Origin: Pseudophaeomoniella oleicola
Lineage: Eukaryota; Ascomycota; Eurotiomycetes; Phaeomoniellales; Phaeomoniellaceae
Direction: 5' to 3'
DNA: 64,000 bases
NCBI GenBank assembly: GCA_003868215.1
Contig: QWDQ01000005.1
Span: forward strand, 665,321 to 729,320
Position 1 is the stretch's first letter, and each line of letters begins with the position of its first letter. A program made the position numbers and the translations under genes. The notes beneath the pieces are model-generated. The model did no database searches and had not been told where the DNA came from. It worked only from the letters and a program-made list of their open reading frames with translations. Of this stretch, positions 1 to 11,338 are shown one piece after another.

Positions 1-612
1 GACGCATACAGCACACCAAGTGAAAAGGAAGCCGGTCGTTTCGCCGAATATCTTCGCGAGGTATACTTGAGCTCCGCCATTGAGAGGTATTGCGCCTCCA
101 AGTTCAGCATAACTTGATGCGCCTGTCCACGCCAGTATACCAGCGATGGCCCAAACAATGAGCGAGGCTCCAGGTGATCCAGTATGTGAATTGACCTGAC
201 TAGGCGACGAGAAAATGCCCGAACCGATGATCAGGCCCACTATTAAGGACAACCCGTTGGTATACGTCAATGTCTTGTGCTTTTCGAGGTTCCCATTCTC
301 TATACCTCCATGCTGGCCAAGATCCACTGTTGATGGCGCTCCCAATGGCGCATAGCCTCCAGCGGTCGATGAAAGTGGGAAGAGTGCAGGTGTGAAATCG
401 AAGGCAGATGTTACCGAATAGGAGCGACCAGGACGAAGGCGCCCAGCACTGTTCGCAGGATTGTCGAAGTCGAGGGGATCATGGTTCTCTAGTGATAGTC
501 TGCGGGATGATGTTATCCCCGACCTAGAAGAAGATTCTGAAATGCGCGAACTTGCTTCTTCCGAAGAAGCAAGGCTGGCAAGCTCAAGGGAGTCGCGCGG
601 TGGTGAGGGCAT
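1..612 (-). CDS. LAT-family amino-acid permease (5' part only)
   Basis: This is the N-terminal 204 codons of a membrane transporter of the amino acid/polyamine/organocation superfamily, probably an L-type amino-acid or methionine permease like yeast Mup1/Mup3, acting at the plasma membrane. The chosen ATG is the first in frame after an in-frame TGA further upstream. The first 100 residues are Ser/Pro/acidic and cytosolic in character. The first membrane helices follow, with the family signature GLIIGSGIFSSPSQV and then a SSYAELGGAIPLNGGAQVYL segment, typical of the helix 1-3 region. The reading frame is open without introns to the window edge, so the gene continues to the left. It is divergently oriented to the CYC2-like gene, with about 370 bases between the two start codons. 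The family is secure; the substrate is inferred. Confidence 0.85.
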   Translation of the reverse strand, partial: MPSPPRDSLELASLASSEEASSRISESSSRSGITSSRRLSLENHDPLDFDNPANSAGRLRPGRSYSVTSAFDFTPALFPLSSTAGGYAPLGAPSTVDLGQHGGIENGNLEKHKTLTYTNGLSLIVGLIIGSGIFSSPSQVNSHTGSPGASLIVWAIAGILAWTGASSYAELGGAIPLNGGAQVYLAKIFGETTGFLFTWCAVCV

Positions 613-984
613 TGCAGTATCGTGGGGATCGGTAGAAGGGATCTTCTCGCTTTTTAAGTCATGGCGGCGTCAGGACCGAAGTAGACAAGTTGAACGGTAG
701 GCGATATTTCAATGTAAACAGGTTGATTTTATAGGGAGATCTTCATGGGTTGGTAGGGATATGGTGAACAAGTATACTATTTGTTTCTCGAGAGACTTCG
801 TGATTCCTGGTCCACTTGTACTATACCGTCACAGATCGCCAGGGTCCAAGCTTCGACATCAATATTTATGATATTCGACCTGAGATGTTCATTCATTACT
901 ATACATTTTCGACCTTCTTTGAACACACTCTCCTCGTTTTCATGTCGTCCATCAAACAGGACGTCTTCTTCCTTACGTGTACGA
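613..984. promoter_or_regulatory. Divergent intergenic region, permease / CYC2-like
   Basis: This region holds the 5' ends of the permease and the CYC2-like gene. It has no open frame I believe. The reading frame of the CYC2-like gene stays open leftward to about 781 without a convincing start, so part of this region may be 5' leader. Confidence 0.4.
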
Positions 985-2244
985 ATGATCTTCGGAGGAT
1001 GTACAATACGTCGGTCCGGCTGCCTTTTGGTCCAAGCTGAATGTTCTTCTGCAGCAAGAATTTACAGACAAATCACTTCAACACCATGGCGCGGTGGTCG
1101 TGGCTCTCCCGTGGTCTTCTTCCCGACAAGGTCCTTGCGTAGCTCGTCTGCCAAATTCAGTACACATACTGATGGTGTAGCGAGAGCGAACAGCACCAGA
1201 TCTGGGTCGGCCTGGAGATCACGATACAAATGGCCGTTGATCCTAGGCATTCTCATTTTGCCTACTGGCCTGTACCAACTGAACACATCTCCAGACGACG
1301 TCTCGTCTTTTAGACCTTTCCGGCTAGAGGCGAGAGAGACGCTTTCCTCAACCAGCGCGTTATTTACAATCAGTGCCCCAGGTGAAGCTATCCAGAAGCC
1401 ACCTCTAAGTGAACTATGGAGTGTAGAGTTCAAGCAGCCCTATATACAAATAGGCAGAGACTATACTCCTTTGCCGCAGAATTCAACGGCATCCAACAAC
1501 CAAGAGAACACGATGACATTCCTCATCCGCAGAGATCCTAAAGGAGAAATGTCAAAGTATCTCTACTCACTCCCGGTAGGCGCAAAGCTTGAAGTCCGTG
1601 GACCGAAGACCGAGTTCAGGATCCCTTCGGATGTAAATCATCTGGTATTCATTGCTGGAGGCACTGGAATTGCACCTGCACTACAGGCTGCTGAGGTCCT
1701 ACTCTCGCGGAAAGGCGGAGATGACGCGACTGAAAGGCTAACTGTGCATATTCTGTGGGCGAACCGGCGTCGTGAAGATTGCATTGGAGCGACCACAAGC
1801 AGCAACGCAGGCTGGCTCTCGTCGCTCATTAATCGGTTCTCTGCATCTCGTCCAGCAGTCCACACAACATCAACGGAGACACCGAACCCAGTAGTCCGAG
1901 ACTTATCGCGCCTACAGAGCGAAAATCCCGGCCGTGTGACCGTCGACTACTTCATCGACGACGAGAACACGTTCATCAACCAACATATCGTCAATCGCAC
2001 TCTGCACAACATCCGCGCATCGAGCAATCAGCCTTCAACCAAGAGTCCAGGGCCTGTCCAAATCATCGTTTCCGGACCTGACGGTTTCATCGGCCACATA
2101 GCTGGCCCGAAAGTACTCTCATATTCGGCTACAAGACCAGGCCAAACGGAAACCGACCTTGCCGCCAGCCAGGGCCCTGTAGGAGGCCTCCTCCACCAAG
2201 CCGGCGCCACTCGGGAAAAGGGATTCCGGGTCTTCAAGTTGTGA
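985..2244 (+). CDS. CYC2: CYC2-like mitochondrial FAD/NAD(P)H oxidoreductase
   Basis: The 419-residue product resembles the cytochrome b5 reductase-like flavoproteins of the yeast Cyc2 type, which sit in the mitochondrial inner membrane and reduce heme for cytochrome c maturation. Visible parts are an Arg/Ser-rich, acid-poor N terminus typical of a mitochondrial presequence, one hydrophobic segment at about residues 83-99 (WPLILGILILPTGLYQL), a ferredoxin-reductase-type FAD barrel with the flavin-binding motif RDYTPLP, and a nucleotide-binding motif FIAGGTGIAPALQ. The C-terminal part carries VSGPDGF, as in this fold. The gene has a single exon. The start is uncertain: the ATG at 985 is the nearest upstream of the presequence-like region, while the frame is open further 5'. 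The fold is secure; the CYC2 assignment is fairly good. Confidence 0.78.
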   Translation: MIFGGCTIRRSGCLLVQAECSSAARIYRQITSTPWRGGRGSPVVFFPTRSLRSSSAKFSTHTDGVARANSTRSGSAWRSRYKWPLILGILILPTGLYQLNTSPDDVSSFRPFRLEARETLSSTSALFTISAPGEAIQKPPLSELWSVEFKQPYIQIGRDYTPLPQNSTASNNQENTMTFLIRRDPKGEMSKYLYSLPVGAKLEVRGPKTEFRIPSDVNHLVFIAGGTGIAPALQAAEVLLSRKGGDDATERLTVHILWANRRREDCIGATTSSNAGWLSSLINRFSASRPAVHTTSTETPNPVVRDLSRLQSENPGRVTVDYFIDDENTFINQHIVNRTLHNIRASSNQPSTKSPGPVQIIVSGPDGFIGHIAGPKVLSYSATRPGQTETDLAASQGPVGGLLHQAGATREKGFRVFKL

Positions 2245-3055
2245 GACAGTAGACTACACAGAATATTCGATCAAACATTGTACAACAGATAATGAAGAAA
2301 AGCAGACATCATCATATCATACCACGTCCAAACCTCGTATTATCCTGCATATATACAAAATTCTTAGCAAATTAGTTGCCTTGCTTTTTGCTTCGGTCCA
2401 TTCTTCCGTCCCGTACCTGACCTGACCCGAATCTCTCTGACCCTTTTCTCCCTCTCTTTCTCCCCCATCCCACCATCGCCGATCCTTATACAAAGGTAAT
2501 ATCTTATCAAACAGAAAGAGCCAACACCCATTGCCTTCCCTTTCCTGCATATGAACCGCCGAGCCGTCCATCCATCCCATCAGTTTGTAATTGTCATTTA
2601 CCGCGTGTTAAAAAAGCCATATGTTGTAGTTATGACCTCACCATTGTTCATTCTTTCTTTGGCTTCTTTGATTCATGACATATTATTACATGACTTATTC
2701 GATAGATAAGGTATGCAAGGCGAAGGTGTAAGGTAAGGAAGGTATTAATGAGCAATTATGTTACATATGTAAGTAAGTCAAGGTAGGAGGGTATAAAGTA
2801 TCAAAAGGGGAGCTACTCTGTTTTGTTTTGTTTTGTTTTATTTGGTCAAAAACCTGGTGTTAAATTTCCGATCTCTTAGTTAAGTCGTACCTTACGTACT
2901 ATTACTTTCACGGACTTTGTCTGGGATATTTAAGGAAGGAGAAGGAGTCAAAAAGAGGACTATTAAGGGGAACGCGGGGGGTCTACTACTCTATAACCTA
3001 TCCTTAGGGAAACGGTCCATAAAAAACAAAAGGGAAGCATAGGTACTCAGCGAAA
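2245..3055. other. Intergenic region with pyrimidine-rich and TTTTG repeat tracts
   Basis: About 810 bases between two same-strand genes. It contains a long C/T-rich stretch near 2400-2480, several GGTAAGG/AAGGTAT-like runs near 2705-2765 and a short TTTTG repeat. It should hold the CYC2-like terminator and the dehydrogenase promoter. No convincing gene or RNA was seen. Confidence 0.5.
2820..2839. repeat. Short TTTTG tandem repeat
   Basis: Pentanucleotide TTTTG units, with the last unit degenerating to TTTTA, lie about 220 bases upstream of the dehydrogenase start. This is a simple low-complexity tract with no visible function. Confidence 0.8.
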
Positions 3056-3848
3056 ATGCCGACGATTGCGATTTCTGGAGCCGGCTCAGGTATCGGCCAT
3101 ACTTTCCTCGCCTACTATGCCAAAGATGCTGCCAACACGATCCACGCGATCGACGTGCAGTTTCCGGATGAGATCGTAGACTCTAAAGCACCTGCAAAGC
3201 TCACTAGGCATCAGGTCAATGCATCAGATCCAGCAGCGGTCGAGAAGCTCGCCAATGAAGACCTCAAGGGTGTCGCGATTGATCTGTTCATTCATAGTGC
3301 GGCGGTGAGGGGTCTGGTGAAGGGCAAAGTCGAGGAGGACAAGGACAATCCTGGAGCAGCGGAGACGTTGGAGATTATGGATAAAGAAACCATCATGAAC
3401 ACCATGGAGATCAATGTCGTCGGGAGCTTTTTGCTGATCAGGGCATTGGTGCCGAACTTGAAGTTAGCGGAACAGGGAAGGGTAGTCGTTATGAGCAGGT
3501 GAGTGATCCCGGCCGTCGGTTCCACCGCACATCAGATACCTGACACCATTTGCTCTCAGTCGAATGGGCTCTATAGCCTCAAACAAAGAGGGAAGCGCAT
3601 ACGCCTATCGAGCGTCAAAAGCTGCGCTCAATGCTATTCTCAAGTCTTTCTGTCTCGACGTTCCCGAAATTCCTTTCATTATCATGCATCCCGGAAAGGT
3701 CGAGTCGAGAATGGTACCGCACGTCAGAGAAGAGGGAGCTGTCGACCCAGAGGAGGCCGTTGAGGAGATGCTGCCTATTATCGATAGTGTGGGCAAGAAG
3801 GATACTGGAAGATTTCTTCTCAGAGATGGGAGCGAAATCCCGTGGTGA
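3056..3848 (+). CDS. Short-chain dehydrogenase/reductase
   Basis: A 243-residue NAD(P)-dependent oxidoreductase with a Rossmann fold, probably cytosolic. There are two exons, 3056-3498 and 3560-3848; the 61-nt intron has a GTGAGT donor, a CTGAC branch site and a CAG acceptor. The N terminus carries the cofactor-binding motif ISGAGSGIG. The catalytic pair is visible in exon 2 as YRASK (Tyr164, Lys168), with the active-site Ser region just before it. The usual NAG motif is replaced by HSAAV. The length and the C-terminal region resemble C-factor-like small SDRs rather than larger ketoreductases. The substrate cannot be told. It converges on the dolichyldiphosphatase gene, with 145 bases between the stop codons. 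Confidence 0.85.
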
Positions 3849-3993
3849 CACCATCTTCGTCACTGAATACTGGCCATGGCGTACTATAGGTGTCTTTCGA
3901 AACTGGCATGAGATGGCGTCCAACATGACAAAGTAGGTATTCAAGATCGACCAAGATCTGCTGCGGAGATTGCTCTTCACTTTCTAGTGTACT

Positions 3994-4805
3994 CTACCTT
4001 CGCTTCTTTGACGTATCGCTGTTTAGGCTTCGCCGTGCCTTCCTGGAGGCATCCCATCTTCCCCAACCAGCATCGACAAGATCTTCGGCCACGATCAAGT
4101 CGCGCACTCTAAAAGCCTGTGCTAATTTCGTGTCCAACGCCCAATCGATCCAGCCAGTCCGTCGCAGAATAGTCGTAAACATAAACCAACCCGCAGCGCA
4201 CACAGCACCGGCTAGGACACCAACTAGCACTTGTCTCGGAGTATGGTAATTGAGGTAAACTCGACTGTATGCAACGGCACCAGCGCCAATGCAGGCGGCA
4301 AGCGAAAGCAGAAGGCGTTCAACGAAGGAAATAGGGGTATGCGTGGTCGAGGGATGGGGTTGATGTCGAAATAATAGGAACATAGAGAGCGACAATGAGA
4401 AAAAGGTCACGAATTGAGCGTGAGATGATGGCATGCCATAACCCTTTCCATACATCTCTGTCTCGGGCGTAAGCATGACACTAAGACCGGCCGACAGTTG
4501 GCTGAGTACTCACGTCGAGGTCGCTCTTCACGAATCCACCTTTTCAACCCGAAATTGATGACCTCACAGCTCATTTGCCCGGCAAACATTAAGAAGATTT
4601 CGATCTCCCTGGAAGACCATATAAGCGTAGCATATACTATACAGAGGCCTTGCGGAACCAAAGCGAGCCATGCGGAAAGGTAGGATAGAGGATCATTCGG
4701 GTTCTGATATGTTAGGCAACGAAGTCAAGTATTCTTCCTGGAGTAGGCCCTTACATAATTGACATGCGTCAAGGACAGCGACACTACTGGATCGTCGTTG
4801 TCCAT
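3994..4805 (-). CDS. CAX4: Dolichyldiphosphatase (PAP2 family, CAX4-like)
   Basis: The 234-residue multispanning ER membrane enzyme is predicted to hydrolyse dolichyl diphosphate on the lumenal side, recycling the carrier used in N-glycosylation. Exons are 4805-4755, 4703-4514 and 4457-3994; the introns are 51 and 56 nt, and the first has a CTAAC branch site. The three PAP2 phosphatase motifs are present in order: KRWIREERPR across the second splice junction, GMPSSHAQF, and YSRVYLNYHTPRQV. The hydrophobic segments between them match the family. The first exon encodes only 17 residues (MDNDDPVVSLSLTHVNY), which fits the short cytosolic N terminus of this family. The C terminus is basic. The assignment is good; another PAP2 lipid phosphatase is the main alternative. 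Confidence 0.85.
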
Positions 4806-5252
4806 GCTGCGCAGGCTCAATACAGTCTTTCTTGAAGCAAATAGATCACAAAGGAAGTGTGACCATGATGTGATATCGTTGTTTTGCTGTGAAGTTGGAG
4901 ACTCCAATTGGAGCTCCCGCCCAAGAGACAAGACCGTTGGCCTGAATGTTGCCCCACAAGGGGGGTGAGGGGGGGTCATGTCATATTTATCGATAGTGGC
5001 AACTGTAGAACCATTTCTTCCCCAAAGACGCACACTTCTTCTTCACCCGTCAGTCAGTCGAACTTCTCATTCTTCCCCCTTTGAGTGATTATAAATGAGT
5101 GACCCGCTTGGGATGTTAGGGTGCCGAGACTCAGGGCAGTCGTTTCAGCGATTATATAATCTCATCGACATGACTCAACGGTGACATTCAGCCGCTTGTT
5201 TTCTTCCCTCTGTAGATTCGCAAACTTGCCTCCCGACAGCACGTCCTGCACC
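4806..5252. promoter_or_regulatory. Divergent promoter region, dolichyldiphosphatase / RBR ligase
   Basis: About 450 bases between two divergent start codons. It includes a G-rich run around 4960-4975 and a TATATAA-like stretch near 5154. No gene was seen. Confidence 0.45.
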
Positions 5253-7454
5253 ATGGGGGACGATATCTCGCTGGATAACGACGAGAGAGCTATTGAGCTG
5301 TCCTCAATATCAGCAATCTTTCCAGAGCTTGAGACAGATCCCTCTACGCCGTTTGACGCTCGCTTGAACCTTCAGGTCGCACCAGTCACCCCTCTTAAGA
5401 TTCAGTTCACGTCTACCGTAGACGGCGCTCCTCCAGCACCAGGACAAAAGCTATCCAACTTGGACAATGACGTTGTGCCGCAGCATGGGAATAATGCGCC
5501 GACAGGGACCCTAAAAAACGAGTCCGACCCAAAGGAGACTTACACTTTGACATTCCTGCCACCAGTGACAGTCCGAATACATCTGCCAGATGGCTATCCA
5601 GCAGAGCAGCCTCCATTGTTCGAACTTTCTACCTCGCCCCCCTGGCTGCCCACTTCGAAAATCCAAGCCTTGGTGGCAGATGGTGTCCGGCTTTGGGAAG
5701 AAGCGGGTCGAGACCAGGTCGTCTTCGCATACATCGACCACATACAGCAGGCGGCGGAATCTGCATTTGAATTATCAAGCGCTGGGAATGATGTTTTGAA
5801 TATATCGTCCGATTTGAAGATTGCGCTTTTGGATTACGATTCCAAGGCGAAGAGGGACAAGTTCGAACAAGAGACCTTTGAGTGTGGAATTTGCCTCGAA
5901 CCAAAGAAGGGTAAGGTTTGCCATCGAATGCTCGGGTGCGGACATGTCTTTTGCGTCCAGTGTCTCCAGGACTGCTACAACAATAGCATTACGGAAGGCG
6001 AAGTTGACAATGTGAAATGCCTGGAGCCATCCTGTGGAAGGGAGCCGAAGCAGCCTGCCGGGAGGGGGGAACAAGGTATAAAGTCAACACTGAAGAAGCG
6101 TCGAAAAGATCTAACTCTGAATCCGTCTGAGCTGCTTCAGATTCCCTTAGAACAAGAGGTGGTGCAGAGATACGTACGCCTGAAGAGAAAGCAAAAACTC
6201 GAATCAGACAAGAGCACAGTGTACTGTCCACGGCAATGGTGCCAAGGCGCTGCAAGATCAAAGAAACACCCAAAGCCCTTAGATCCAATATCAGATGATG
6301 TTTACGACGGATCAGAAGAGGAAGAGGAGCCTCCGACTGAGACCAGCAAAGTCAAGAGCTCGAAAGATGAACTTCCGCCCATCTCAGAGAGGCTGTGTAT
6401 ATGTGAGGATTGCTCGTACGCTTTCTGTTCTGTGTGCAAAAAAGGCTGGCATGGCGAACTCGAGGCCTGCAATCCACGTAAACAAGCCGAACTCAACGCG
6501 GAAGAAAAAGCGAGCGAAGAGTATCTCAAACTTCACTCGTCAGCTTGTCCGACATGCTCAGCTCCTTGCCAAAAGACGATGGGATGTAACCACATGATAT
6601 GCTTCAAATGCAGGACTCACTTTTGCTATCTGTGTGGTAGCTTCCTGATGGAGGACAATCCTTATGAGCATTTCAACAATCTCAAGAGTACTTGTTACAT
6701 GCGACTTTGGGAACTCGAAGGTGGAGATGGTGACCAAGTCGACCATCGATTTCATGGCGGTGTAGAGCAGTGGCTTGATGAAGAGTCAGATGAGGACGCC
6801 GACCTTGTTCATGATGCTGATACTGACGACGATGCTTCAGTCCATTCAGGTAATACCGACGACCTACCCGACGGCCCGAACTGGTTTTTCCCCGAGGTTG
6901 AGGGTCTAGACTTGAGCGACGACGAATCTTCCGAAGACGATGTATGGGAACCCGGCGCAGAATTTCAAGAGAGGCAAGCTCATAACAACAATCCTAATGC
7001 CGCAGTCCAACAAGAGCCGCGAATTGAAATCATCAACTTCGCCAGAGCTGGAGTAGCAAACCCACGCCTCTTTCCTATTCAAAATGGCGTAGCCGCTGCA
7101 GCACAACCCCCGCCCCATGCACCGAACCCTCCCCGTCGCCGTCGCAATCGTAACCGTGGCCCTAACCGCCGAGCCGACCGCGAGAATCGAAATAGGGCTC
7201 CCATCGACCATGCCCCTATCGCAGATTTAGCCGCCGAGATCGCCGAAGAAGAGAACGAACGCCTGGAACGTGCCGTCGCAGCACCTGGCCAACGACGTGA
7301 CGCCGCAATGCAACCTGCCCCTGTCCGCGCGATGGGCTTGGAGAGGTTCTTAGAAATGGCGGCTAACGACATGGAAGACGAGTGGGACAGTGACGAACTG
7401 GATGAGGATTTTGAGGAAAGAAATGCTCGTCATGAAAGGAGGGGGCGATGGTGA
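5253..7454 (+). CDS. ITT1: RWD-RING-IBR-RING E3 ubiquitin ligase (ITT1/RNF14-like)
   Basis: The single-exon gene encodes 733 residues. The start at 5253 has a strong CACCATGG context, and the frame upstream has only non-ATG starts. Domains in order are an RWD domain (about residues 10-190); RING1 beginning FECGICLE at about 209 with the CGHVFC core; an in-between-RING segment with cysteine pairs from about 325 to 400, including CEDCSYAFCSVC; and RING2 beginning CPTC at about 430. The GCNHM motif near residue 445 holds the expected catalytic cysteine of RBR ligases. The C-terminal third is acidic, then Arg/Pro/Asn-rich and probably disordered. Yeast Itt1 modulates translation termination; RNF14 acts on stalled-ribosome substrates. 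The role here is inferred from that domain order. Confidence 0.88.
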   Translation: MGDDISLDNDERAIELSSISAIFPELETDPSTPFDARLNLQVAPVTPLKIQFTSTVDGAPPAPGQKLSNLDNDVVPQHGNNAPTGTLKNESDPKETYTLTFLPPVTVRIHLPDGYPAEQPPLFELSTSPPWLPTSKIQALVADGVRLWEEAGRDQVVFAYIDHIQQAAESAFELSSAGNDVLNISSDLKIALLDYDSKAKRDKFEQETFECGICLEPKKGKVCHRMLGCGHVFCVQCLQDCYNNSITEGEVDNVKCLEPSCGREPKQPAGRGEQGIKSTLKKRRKDLTLNPSELLQIPLEQEVVQRYVRLKRKQKLESDKSTVYCPRQWCQGAARSKKHPKPLDPISDDVYDGSEEEEEPPTETSKVKSSKDELPPISERLCICEDCSYAFCSVCKKGWHGELEACNPRKQAELNAEEKASEEYLKLHSSACPTCSAPCQKTMGCNHMICFKCRTHFCYLCGSFLMEDNPYEHFNNLKSTCYMRLWELEGGDGDQVDHRFHGGVEQWLDEESDEDADLVHDADTDDDASVHSGNTDDLPDGPNWFFPEVEGLDLSDDESSEDDVWEPGAEFQERQAHNNNPNAAVQQEPRIEIINFARAGVANPRLFPIQNGVAAAAQPPPHAPNPPRRRRNRNRGPNRRADRENRNRAPIDHAPIADLAAEIAEEENERLERAVAAPGQRRDAAMQPAPVRAMGLERFLEMAANDMEDEWDSDELDEDFEERNARHERRGRW

Positions 7455-7946
7455 AGAAGCCGAAGAAGACGACGATCATTCCTTCACCCCTCACACCTGT
7501 CCCTTGCCCCCTTTTGTTTTGGACGGAAGATGATATGTTGTGCAGTTTGACGCTTTCCTGCTGTCATTCTTCTCCGTCGGTTCGCTTGAAGTTTGGAAGA
7601 GGTAGTAATGTCTAATGAGATGCCCTGCTGCAGAAGAATCAGCAGCAAATAGTCCATTTCGCAGCCTTTATTGAAGGCGCTGAAGAAGAGCAGCAGCAAG
7701 TCACGAGTTTATGAGCGATGAAAAGGGGGAAGAAATTAGAGAAATTTCAACTCTTTAGATGTAAAGTGTGTAAAGTAAATAAATACCCAGGATTCGAGAT
7801 TCGAAGATCAAGGTCTTTTTTGTCCATATTGAGATACAAGACAATTTACAATCAGAAAAACCAATTACGTGCTACTTCGAATGACGCTATCATTCCCTGT
7901 TTTGCCTGAGCGCCTGTCACTCATGAACATGGATACATGGTGTTTC
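7455..7946. terminator. Convergent 3' region, RBR ligase / HAM-2
   Basis: About 490 bases between two converging stop codons. AT-rich stretches near 7740-7870 could carry polyadenylation signals for both genes. No gene was seen. Confidence 0.4.
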
Positions 7947-10900
7947 TTACCACCCTTCCATCTGCAACGGTCCCCCAGCTTCATACCGTTCCGTTACCCC
8001 TCCTCCTTCAACAACACCGTTCCTTCCGTCCACATCCTCGCCGTAGATGAATTCATCGCCAGGACCACCACCGACAGGTCCCCAACCCATGTTGTTCAAT
8101 TCCGCCGTGAAGAAGTCTTGTTCTTCGTCGTTCATTTGGTCGCCCGTGCCCAGTCTGTCTTCGTCGTTGGCTCCCATGACGTCTCGGTAGCGGCGGAGGT
8201 GCCACCAATGAGTTAATGCACGCAAAGCTTGCTCGAGTGGTAACGCTTCGTCGACCTCGCCTTCGATGTTGCTGTCGTGCATGCCTGCGAGCCACTCGTC
8301 GCGAAGTTCTGGGCGGCAATGCAAGTAGATGGCGGTGATCACACGCATGTTAGATTGACGCCATTTGCGGCCACAGTAAGGGACTTGAGATTTAAAGAGC
8401 TTCAAGGTGTAGAGACGAAGCATTGGGTCCGGAATCTTAAGGTTCTTGCGTAGGATTGTACTGGACTTGTATTGAACAAGAAGGAGGCAGCGGTGTGCCT
8501 TTTGGCGAGTAATCTTTTGGAGAATTCGGAGGAAGTTGATGCTGGTGAAAAAGTTACGCCACGAGAAGTGAGTGATCGGAGTAGCGGGTAACGGCGCAAT
8601 CGGATTGCCGAGCTCATCGACGGCAGGGCGGGGTGGGAAGTCTTCGGCTGGGGAAGGGTCGAATTTGCTGGGTGACTGAGGATGCACCCCTCCATCAGTC
8701 TCTGAGGTCGGGGAGCGCCGGTGCCGCGATATTGGAGGAGGAACTGCTTCGTCAGGACTGGATGCTTCGTCCTCAGGAAGAGGAGAGGTGGGAGATAGGG
8801 GAGGATGGTCAGAGTTCAGGTGGCAGGAATGAAAGAAACCTAGGTCATCCCGATCATTTTTCTGTGCCACAATGTCTTCCATATTTTGATGCGCAAAAAA
8901 CTTAAGGATGAGTGGAATATAACTAGAGTCGAGCAATAATTGAGTCAAGTACTCAAACTTCAATATGTCTATGCAAGGTTAGTGATCTTTCAAAACAACA
9001 GAGATCCAATACTGACGAGAGATCTTGAACCATTTCAACATGAGCATGAGAGCTCCTGAAATAGCCTTGTGGGATATCTCGCGCAGTCGTATATTATCAA
9101 GGTCCTCAAAAGACATGGAAGGGTCCGAATTCGGTGCCGAGCCATATTGAGACAAGCTCATGTTAGATTTGTTTCGTGGCAGACCGTTTTGCTGACCGTT
9201 TTCTGCTGTGGCGGAACTGGGGGAACCATTGGCCATTGCAATCGCTTGAACGTTAATTAATGTGGTCTTCAGGAGGACTATCACGAATGACTGCATATGT
9301 GCCAGTGATCCATGCTACGGGAAGTCAGTAGCTACTACCAAGGAGCGAGTAAAGTTGCACTTACATAGAAGTCCTCCACCAGGTTCAGCCGAGTTTGCGT
9401 CTCTGCATCGTCGGTCTCATCGAGGCTATCTTCATCATCATCGTCGCCTCCTTTAGGGTCATCGTCTCCAGCAGAAGCATCGGGATTCTCGTTGAGGGCA
9501 TCTGCGCCTTCTTCCCCCAGGTCATCGTTGTCCGTAATATGCTCATCTTTCGATGCATGTTTCGATTTGTGCAGCCATCCACGGTCGTCCTTCATAGACA
9601 GCTCACGCTCCCTCCATAGCTGTTTCATTGCACGGGTCATGCGCATTCTGCTCGCAAATAGCTGTCCAGCTTCCATGATCGATGCTGGAACATCACTCCC
9701 TTCCCATCTTTTACTTACCAGGGTATCTTGTAGATTACTTGACCCTTTACCACCAATCTGGTTGCTGCTGTCGTCTAATGGTGGGTAAAGGAGAGGAAAG
9801 TTCTGATTTGTCTGGTAATTTTGCTTCTTGCCAGCTTTTCCCCCGGGACCTATAGGAGAAGGTGGTGGCGATGGCGCAGGAGTAGCGATGTGTACAGGTT
9901 GATGGAATATACTATTAGTGTTCATGTCACCGGTACCCATCCCACCGAAAGAACTTGCGGCTGTATTCGCCCGACTGGGATGATTGGGTAGAGGCGGTAG
10001 AATTGATTTATGTTCCAGCTCCAAGGGTATCAAAGGTGGTGGCGGATTGTAAGCAGGATATTTCGATGTGATCTCCTGGCGGAAAAAGTGATAGTCAAGA
10101 GGAGATGCCGTCAGAACGGGATGACTGGCATCTGGTGAGAAAGGAGCGGGATTGGGTTGGAGAATATCTTTCGCCCGCTTGTACATCGCGTCGCCTCCAA
10201 AGATCAGAAGCAAACTCTTCCAGAAGACCAAGAGCAATTTCGTAAGGGGTATATCAGGATGGTCGTCCCAGCGTAAAGTAGAAATAAGATAGACGACATT
10301 GACCATAAAATTCGACTTTAGGTCAATGATAGCGTTGCGGATCAAAGACCGCCCGCTTTCGTCCAACTGCTGCCTAGCAGTCTCGATGATAATGTACCAC
10401 GAGGACAATAAAATAGTCCACTCCCGCCGTCGGGCCAGATTCCTTACTGCTTCACCGCCTTCATCTGTGTCCGCTTGCTCATAATCTGTTGCTGCCCTTG
10501 CAGATAGGAGTCGCTGGAGATAGTCGGATAACGAAGTAATGGCTTTACATTCGCTCATGAGCAGCACGCCCTTCTGCATCCACTCGATTTGGACTCGATT
10601 ATAGTGCAATCTATCCTCATCCTCGTCGACCCCGCCCACGAGTTCTCCGGTTGGCGTCAGGCCTGCTGTAAGACCCCATACTCCAGCCAGTATGTAAAAT
10701 ATCACCTCTGAGGCTTCTATCCGCACAAGAATATCAGAGTGGTGGAGATCATCCAAAGCGGAATAAAGGAACTCTCTTCGAGTACTCTGCGGTACATTCA
10801 ACCACGACGGCTCATAGTCTTCTGAGGGTGACTGCTCGTGTATGTTCCGAGACTTGCTGAAGTCGGCCCATTTCTTCTCAAATGTCTCCTTTGAACTCAC

Positions 10901-11338
10901 GAGTATCATCCTTTCAGGTTCCATATACTGAAACCACTCCTCGATCTCTTCGGGAAAAGACTGGGAATCGGCATACTGAAAAGCATATGCAGTTTGCTCC
11001 ACTTTGGGAAATTGGCTCACTAACTGCCTTAGCTGGGGAAGACTGAGAGAATCAGTAGGTGCATCAGGTAATGAATCCGACTGTGGTGCTGGGGGGGGAG
11101 GTTGCAGAGGCGGCGGTGGTGCTGACCCCTCACGGGTCAAAACAGGCCTGAGAGGTTTTGGGCCCTTCGGTGCGCTTGTCCTAATGGTCAAGGGTGTGAT
11201 CTGGTGGGACGGAGCGGAAGCATCTTCGGTCGTGCCGTCAGACGACAGTACGGTACCCGTCTGATCAACTTCATCTGCCTTGACAATGATAGGTTCTTCC
11301 AAGCGTTCCATAGGATCATCCGCACGAGAAGCAGCCAT
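7947..11338 (-). CDS. ham-2: HAM-2/PRO22/FAR11 STRIPAK scaffold (STRIP family)
   Basis: A 1097-residue homolog of mammalian STRIP1/2, yeast Far11, Neurospora HAM-2 and Sordaria PRO22. In filamentous fungi this subunit of the PP2A-associated STRIPAK complex is needed for hyphal fusion and sexual development. Exons are 11338-9365, 9314-9017 and 8968-7947, with introns of 50 and 48 nt; the second uses a GTCAGT donor. After a Pro-rich disordered N terminus comes the N1221-type region (about residues 100-400, including a W-x-L-T segment near 225), then an acidic linker. The C-terminal region contains the strongly conserved block FEYLTQLLLDS and KNDRDDLGFFHSCHLN. The splices restore the conserved block WFKISHILKFEYLTQ across junction 2. 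The tail beyond it is Gly/Asp-rich. Confidence 0.9.

Noticed and set aside
781-984. In-frame upstream extension of the CYC2-like gene from 781
   Set aside because: It starts with TTG, not ATG, and encodes sequence without presequence character. The ATG at 985 is preferred, though a 5' intron cannot be excluded.
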